Shown here: positions 24,659 to 28,010 of the stretch, in pieces | Layout of the letters: every line of letters begins with the position of its first letter | Numbering within the stretch: the first letter of the stretch is position 1 | From: an uncultured Christensenella sp. | GTDB taxonomy: Bacteria; Bacillota; Clostridia; Christensenellales; UBA3700 | Reading direction: 5' to 3' | NCBI GenBank assembly: GCA_910577795.1 | Contig: CAJTNW010000014.1 | Coordinates: forward strand, 15,248 to 43,257 | DNA length: 28,010 nucleotides | Program-made: the position numbers and the translations under genes | The notes under the pieces: model-generated | The model's database searches: none | What the model was told of the DNA's origin: nothing | The model's input: the letters and a program-made list of their open reading frames with translations, nothing else

Positions 24659-25809
24659 TATTTTTTCCTTTCAAACATTTTGATAAATTTGTTTTTATTA
24701 TGATAAAAATCTTCTTTCAACTCATTAATAAGATTATCTGGCATAGGTTTTATTTCCTTTTCAACTCCGTTTGCCATAATGTCATACATAACCCATAGCA
24801 TATAAATAACAGTACCCAAAGTAATAAGCGAACCAATTATATAAAGTGGGTCAAGTTTATACAAAATTGAAAGTCCTGTACCATCAAGGAATGCAAAATT
24901 AATAGCACCACTCTTTGTTAAAATTACGGCTGTATTTATAAAGTTTGTAACTGATAGGACACCAAAAACTCTAAACACACGTTTTTCCAATTTTAAACCA
25001 GCATACAATAGTAACAAAACTGTACCTATCAAAGTATATTCTACTTTAGAGCCAACACCAAATACTGACCATAAAATGAATGACATTGCAAGTAACAAAA
25101 TATAGTCTAGTCTGTTTCTTGTTTTGCTAAATAGATATACTCCAAATATGATAAATAATATCATTATCAAAGCAATAATTATTATCATAGGTGCTGTAGC
25201 AGCATTATTGCCTAATCCAAATATTGCATAGAAGTTAAATGAACTATTTGATACTAAATTGTTTGCTTTAATGTTTTCTAGCATTTTACTAAATACTAAA
25301 ATACCACCATTTGGTTTACTATTTTCTGCAAAGTAATCTACTGCAAATGGTATTGCTAAGCAATAGAAAACTACAAAACTTGCTACTGAAGAAATAATAA
25401 TTGGAAGTAGGGCTTTTTTATCTTTTATGCAGAAGAAAATTTCGTATCCAACAATTACTGGCAAAGCAATTAACATAAAGTTGCTAAACATTAAACCTAA
25501 AGTATACATAATTGGAACATATACGTGTTTTTTCTCTATCATAAAATTAATTGTAGCCAATAAGAAAGCCAAACTAATACTCATATTCATACCCCAAGAT
25601 ACTGATGCAGTAAACATAGCAGGTAGAAGTGCATAAATTCCTGCTATAACAGCACTATACTTGTGGTTATAATTGCTTGCTATCAATTTGTAAATCATAT
25701 AGCAAGTTGCTAAATCTGCAATAATATTAGGTATTCTAATAAGCATTGACATACCTATTGATTTTTCTGTAAAATCAAGTGCATTACCTATAACCCCAAA
25801 GAATGACAA
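24658..25809 (-). CDS. GT-C membrane glycosyltransferase, C-terminal fragment (frameshifted from the gene upstream)
   Basis: This frame encodes about 383 residues with nine to ten hydrophobic helices and no soluble domain, ending in a charged cytosolic tail (ELKEDFYHNKNKFIKMFERKK). Its first residues (YILSFFGVIGNALDF, then RIPNIIADLATCYMIYKL) look like the second and third helices of a PMT/ArnT-type GT-C enzyme, not a protein start. The only available start is a TTG at 25809 inside the upstream gene, with no proper SD. It overlaps the preceding frame by 22 nt and is offset by one frame. I therefore read it as the 3' part of one gene with 25788-26903. GT-C enzymes transfer sugars from polyprenyl-phosphate donors outside the membrane. 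Whether the break is real or a sequencing error is open. Confidence 0.75.
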   Translation of the reverse strand: MSFFGVIGNALDFTEKSIGMSMLIRIPNIIADLATCYMIYKLIASNYNHKYSAVIAGIYALLPAMFTASVSWGMNMSISLAFLLATINFMIEKKHVYVPIMYTLGLMFSNFMLIALPVIVGYEIFFCIKDKKALLPIIISSVASFVVFYCLAIPFAVDYFAENSKPNGGILVFSKMLENIKANNLVSNSSFNFYAIFGLGNNAATAPMIIIIALIMILFIIFGVYLFSKTRNRLDYILLLAMSFILWSVFGVGSKVEYTLIGTVLLLLYAGLKLEKRVFRVFGVLSVTNFINTAVILTKSGAINFAFLDGTGLSILYKLDPLYIIGSLITLGTVIYMLWVMYDIMANGVEKEIKPMPDNLINELKEDFYHNKNKFIKMFERKK

Positions 25810-26903
25810 AATATAAAGCCAGCCAGTTGTACACTATACAATTTTGATGGTCCTTCTTTTGCTATATCCAAAGCAATTGTAGCATACTCTGTAATAGTAT
25901 CGCCTAGACCAAACACAGTAAGAACCAAAATAAATCTAATTAAAAACGCACCAATTAAAGTATAAATAAACAGAGATATTGGTGAAGTTAAAGTCTTTTT
26001 AAGGTTGTTTGGCTCAAAAAATTCTTTAAAAGATTTTTTAACTTTTGTATTTTTTGTATTTGAATTATTGTCGTCACCATCTACTATGTTGTTTGTAATG
26101 TCACTTTCTTCAAATAAAGGTGTATTATCCAAGTGTTTGCTTTTTTGTAAAGTTCTAATCATATAGTAACCACCAACAACTAGAGCAACTGCAAATAAGC
26201 ATAAAATAACAGTATAAACTACACCGCCAACCTCTTTGTCAGTAACACTACTGCCAGGAGTTAACTTTGCAGTATTCATACCAACAGGAACGTCTTTTAC
26301 TGCCTTAATAGAAATATTGTCAAACTGAATAGTACCACTAGCACCACCTAAATCTTCTCTACCAATACCAGCAACAAATGTATATTTTGCAGTAGAAATA
26401 GGTTTAAAATAAATTTCTCTATGAGTCCAGTCTTTAGATTCAAAAGCATTTATTTCCTGAAAATTTTTATCTTCCAAAAAACCAAAATATCCGCCTATTG
26501 CATCCTTGTCACCACTTTCTGTACTGATTTTACTTTTTATATTAAAATCAACAGATAAAACGTATGTTTGACTAGAATATAATTTTACAGATGTTTTAAG
26601 ATACGAAACAGCATAATCAGAGGTAGAAATAGAAATATATCTCTCCCCAAACTTTTTTTGTTCCTCACTACCGCCACTACCCGGTTTTACAGTACCAGGA
26701 GTTTTAGTATTATCTTTTGTACCATCTTTGTTAACATAAACAAATTCCCAATTGTCAAGTCTGCCTGTATCTTGATTTATTTTTTCAAAATTACCATTTG
26801 CAAGCAATTCACTACCAATTTTGTTACTACAACCAGTAAGAATAACTGCAAGTACCACGATAACAGCCAAGCAAATAAAAAATGTTTTGCCAAACTTTTT
26901 CAT
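25788..26903 (-). CDS. GT-C glycosyltransferase with extracellular carbohydrate-binding-like domain, N-terminal fragment
   Basis: The 371-residue frame starts with a lipoprotein-type signal (lipobox LTGC, Cys25). Residues ~32-203 look like a CBM4/9-like jelly roll: NGNFEKINQDTGRLDNWEF at the start, GGYFGFLED in the middle, and GTIQFDNISIK at the end. A membrane helix (226-249), a polar Asp/Asn/Lys linker (250-307) and a second helix (308-333) follow, then LGDTITEYATIALDIAKEGPSKLY, the first outer loop of GT-C enzymes. The frame then breaks off into a short unrelated tail (FIFCHSLGL) just where a D-x-P-P-like motif would be expected. Continuation is found in the overlapping frame 24658-25809; together they would make about 745 residues. 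SD AGAGGTG. First gene of the long minus-strand run. Confidence 0.75.
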   Translation of the reverse strand: MKKFGKTFFICLAVIVVLAVILTGCSNKIGSELLANGNFEKINQDTGRLDNWEFVYVNKDGTKDNTKTPGTVKPGSGGSEEQKKFGERYISISTSDYAVSYLKTSVKLYSSQTYVLSVDFNIKSKISTESGDKDAIGGYFGFLEDKNFQEINAFESKDWTHREIYFKPISTAKYTFVAGIGREDLGGASGTIQFDNISIKAVKDVPVGMNTAKLTPGSSVTDKEVGGVVYTVILCLFAVALVVGGYYMIRTLQKSKHLDNTPLFEESDITNNIVDGDDNNSNTKNTKVKKSFKEFFEPNNLKKTLTSPISLFIYTLIGAFLIRFILVLTVFGLGDTITEYATIALDIAKEGPSKLYSVQLAGFIFCHSLGL

Positions 26904-27044
26904 TTTGCACCTCTTATTTTTATAATAATATTATAATAAAACATTTTAAACTAAATAGCAACCCTTTTTATTTATTTTTACAAATTTAACCAAATTAAAT
27001 TCATAAATTTTAGAATTTTACATATATTATACCCATAAATAAAA

Positions 27045-27071
27045 AATAATAGCCAACTTGTGACTATTATT
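27045..27071 (-). terminator. Intrinsic terminator of the DegV-family gene
   Basis: On the minus strand AATAATAGTCA pairs with TGGCTATTATT (one G-U) around a 5-nt loop, followed by a T-rich tract. It lies about 33 nt after the DegV stop and before the glycosyltransferase gene, separating the two units. Confidence 0.75.
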
Positions 27072-27103
27072 TGCTTAATTTTTATATTTTTTTTTACTAA
27101 ATA

Positions 27104-28010
27104 TTAATTATTACCTGTAAATGAAGGTAGTATTAAACTTTGTTGACCTTGTCTTTCATGACCTTTAAAGAATACTGCTACTGTATTAGGACCTACATGA
27201 GAGCCAATTACACAAGTTAAATCACAATATTTAACTTCAAGTCCAGTTCTCTCAGTAAGTACACTACCAATTTCCATTGCATCTTCTAAGCAGTCACTAT
27301 GAGCCATAATCAAAAAGTCATTATCAGGGATAATGATATTTTTCATTACCATATCTACCATACTTTTAAAAGCCTTTTTCTGACCACGAACTTTTCCAAC
27401 TACATTAATTTTGCCTGCATAGTCAAGTGAAAGTACTGGTTTAATACCCAAGATAGTGCCAATAGTTGCCTCAATTGCATTAATTCTTCCACCTTTTTTT
27501 AGATGTGCTAAATCTTGTACAATGTAATAATGTAAATAACACAATTTATTTTCTTCACAATAAGCATAAACTTCGTCAATAGTTTTGCCTTCGTTTTGCA
27601 TTTTTACACAATTGTATAACAATAAGCCTAATGCACCTGAACCACACAAAGTATCAACTACTAAAATTTTATTATTAGGGAATTTTTTTGAAAGTTCATT
27701 TACAGTTGGAGTAAAATTTTCAAATGTTGAACTTACACCTGATGAAAAACACAAGTGCAATATGTCATAACCTTGATTTAGCAAATCATTAAATTTTGTA
27801 ATAGCATCAAATTGATTTGCTTGAGAAGTTTTGCACATTGAACCAGCGCGCATTTTATCATATAATTCTTTAGAAGTAATTTTTGTATTTTCTAAATCAT
27901 ACTCTTTACCATCAATAGTTATAGGCATAACTACTCTAATAATATTGTTTTCTTCAAAAAACTCATTATAAATATCACATGTATAGTCTGTAGTAATTAC
28001 GAATTTATTC
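27104..28010 (-). CDS. DegV family protein, partial (5' end off the right edge)
   Basis: DegV proteins bind fatty acids; some are FakB subunits presenting fatty acid to the kinase FakA for acyl-phosphate formation. The frame stays open to the window edge: before the internal Met at 27928 it reads NKFVITTDYTCDIYNEF, the conserved N-terminal TDSTCDL-like strand, so the real start is a few residues beyond 28010. Further marks are the internal segment MPITIDGKEYD, SSGVSSTFENF (fatty-acid carboxylate site in the family), VDTLCGSGALGLLL, LAHLKKGGRI, LGIKPVLSL, MAHSDCLEDA, and the C-terminal IGSHVGPNTVAVFF. About 300 residues are present, near complete. No fakA-like gene is in the window, so a specific lipid role is not shown. 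A terminator follows. Confidence 0.92.
   Translation of the reverse strand, partial: NKFVITTDYTCDIYNEFFEENNIIRVVMPITIDGKEYDLENTKITSKELYDKMRAGSMCKTSQANQFDAITKFNDLLNQGYDILHLCFSSGVSSTFENFTPTVNELSKKFPNNKILVVDTLCGSGALGLLLYNCVKMQNEGKTIDEVYAYCEENKLCYLHYYIVQDLAHLKKGGRINAIEATIGTILGIKPVLSLDYAGKINVVGKVRGQKKAFKSMVDMVMKNIIIPDNDFLIMAHSDCLEDAMEIGSVLTERTGLEVKYCDLTCVIGSHVGPNTVAVFFKGHERQGQQSLILPSFTGNN

Noticed and set aside
25794..25800. The heptamer T TTG GGG near the end of the N-terminal glycosyltransferase frame fits the X XXY YYZ pattern, so programmed -1 frameshifting was considered.
   Set aside because: The shift direction is right, but good GT-C sequence in the second frame (WLYILSFF) already begins upstream of the heptamer and would be lost, and no stimulating hairpin was seen. 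An indel upstream explains the protein sequence better.
27928..27928. Met at 27926-27928 as the start of the DegV-family protein.
   Set aside because: The frame stays open upstream and encodes the conserved DegV N-terminal strand with TDYTCD, so this Met is internal.
1..28010. CRISPR arrays, insertion sequences, prophage genes and tRNA attachment-site duplications.
   Set aside because: No regularly spaced repeats, transposase or integrase frames, or repeated tRNA 3' end were found on inspection.

Overview
The window looks like chromosomal DNA of a low-GC, Gram-positive, Clostridia-like Firmicute. The base composition is very AT-rich, intergenic gaps are short, and Shine-Dalgarno sites are strong (AAGGAG, GAGG). 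Promoters are near-consensus sigma-A with 17-bp spacers. Two lipoproteins have typical lipoboxes, the dprA-topA-trmFO-hslV-hslU order is the one seen in Firmicutes, and the RNase P RNA looks type A, as in Clostridia rather than Bacilli. The exact species cannot be named. No prophage, insertion sequence or CRISPR array is visible; the region is core chromosome with a few accessory genes.

Layout. (1) 1-2371, minus strand: the N-terminal 790 codons of a very large membrane glycosyltransferase of the cyclic beta-1,2-glucan synthase type (GT84), running off the left edge. (2) 2541-3634: RNase P RNA with its own promoter and terminator, a small Cys-rich DUF6485-like gene, and tRNA-Arg(CCU), also with promoter and terminator. 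(3) 3703-6042, plus strand: a three-gene run of a geranylgeranyl-reductase-type flavoprotein, a COG3910-type ATPase and a FlaR/adenylate-kinase-like P-loop protein, ending in a bidirectional terminator. (4) 6086-9177, minus strand: a RimK-like ATP-grasp ligase and two tandem paralogous lipoproteins of unknown function. (5) 9277-11289, minus strand: the aromatic amino acid operon aroF-tyrA behind a complete transcription attenuator with a 24-residue leader peptide containing Phe-Tyr-Tyr-Phe-Tyr-Phe. (6) 11402-26903, minus strand: a tightly packed run of genes, glycosyltransferase-yifB-dprA-topA-trmFO-hslV-hslU-hisS-aspS-tcdA-glyA, with gaps from a 1-nt overlap to 47 nt and no internal terminator seen. 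The first gene is split by a frameshift. (7) 27104-28010: a DegV-family gene whose start lies beyond the right edge.

How the genes work together. The long run combines DNA topology and DNA uptake (topA, dprA, yifB), tRNA modification and charging (trmFO, tcdA, hisS, aspS), regulated proteolysis (hslVU) and one-carbon metabolism (glyA makes methylene-THF, which TrmFO consumes). The aroF-tyrA pair controls entry to the shikimate pathway and the branch to tyrosine. Its leader appears to sense Phe/Tyr-tRNA supply by ribosome stalling. This attenuator is the most notable observation: all its parts (consensus promoter, SD, leader ORF with six consecutive aromatic codons, AT hairpin, antiterminator arm and terminator) can be read directly from the sequence.
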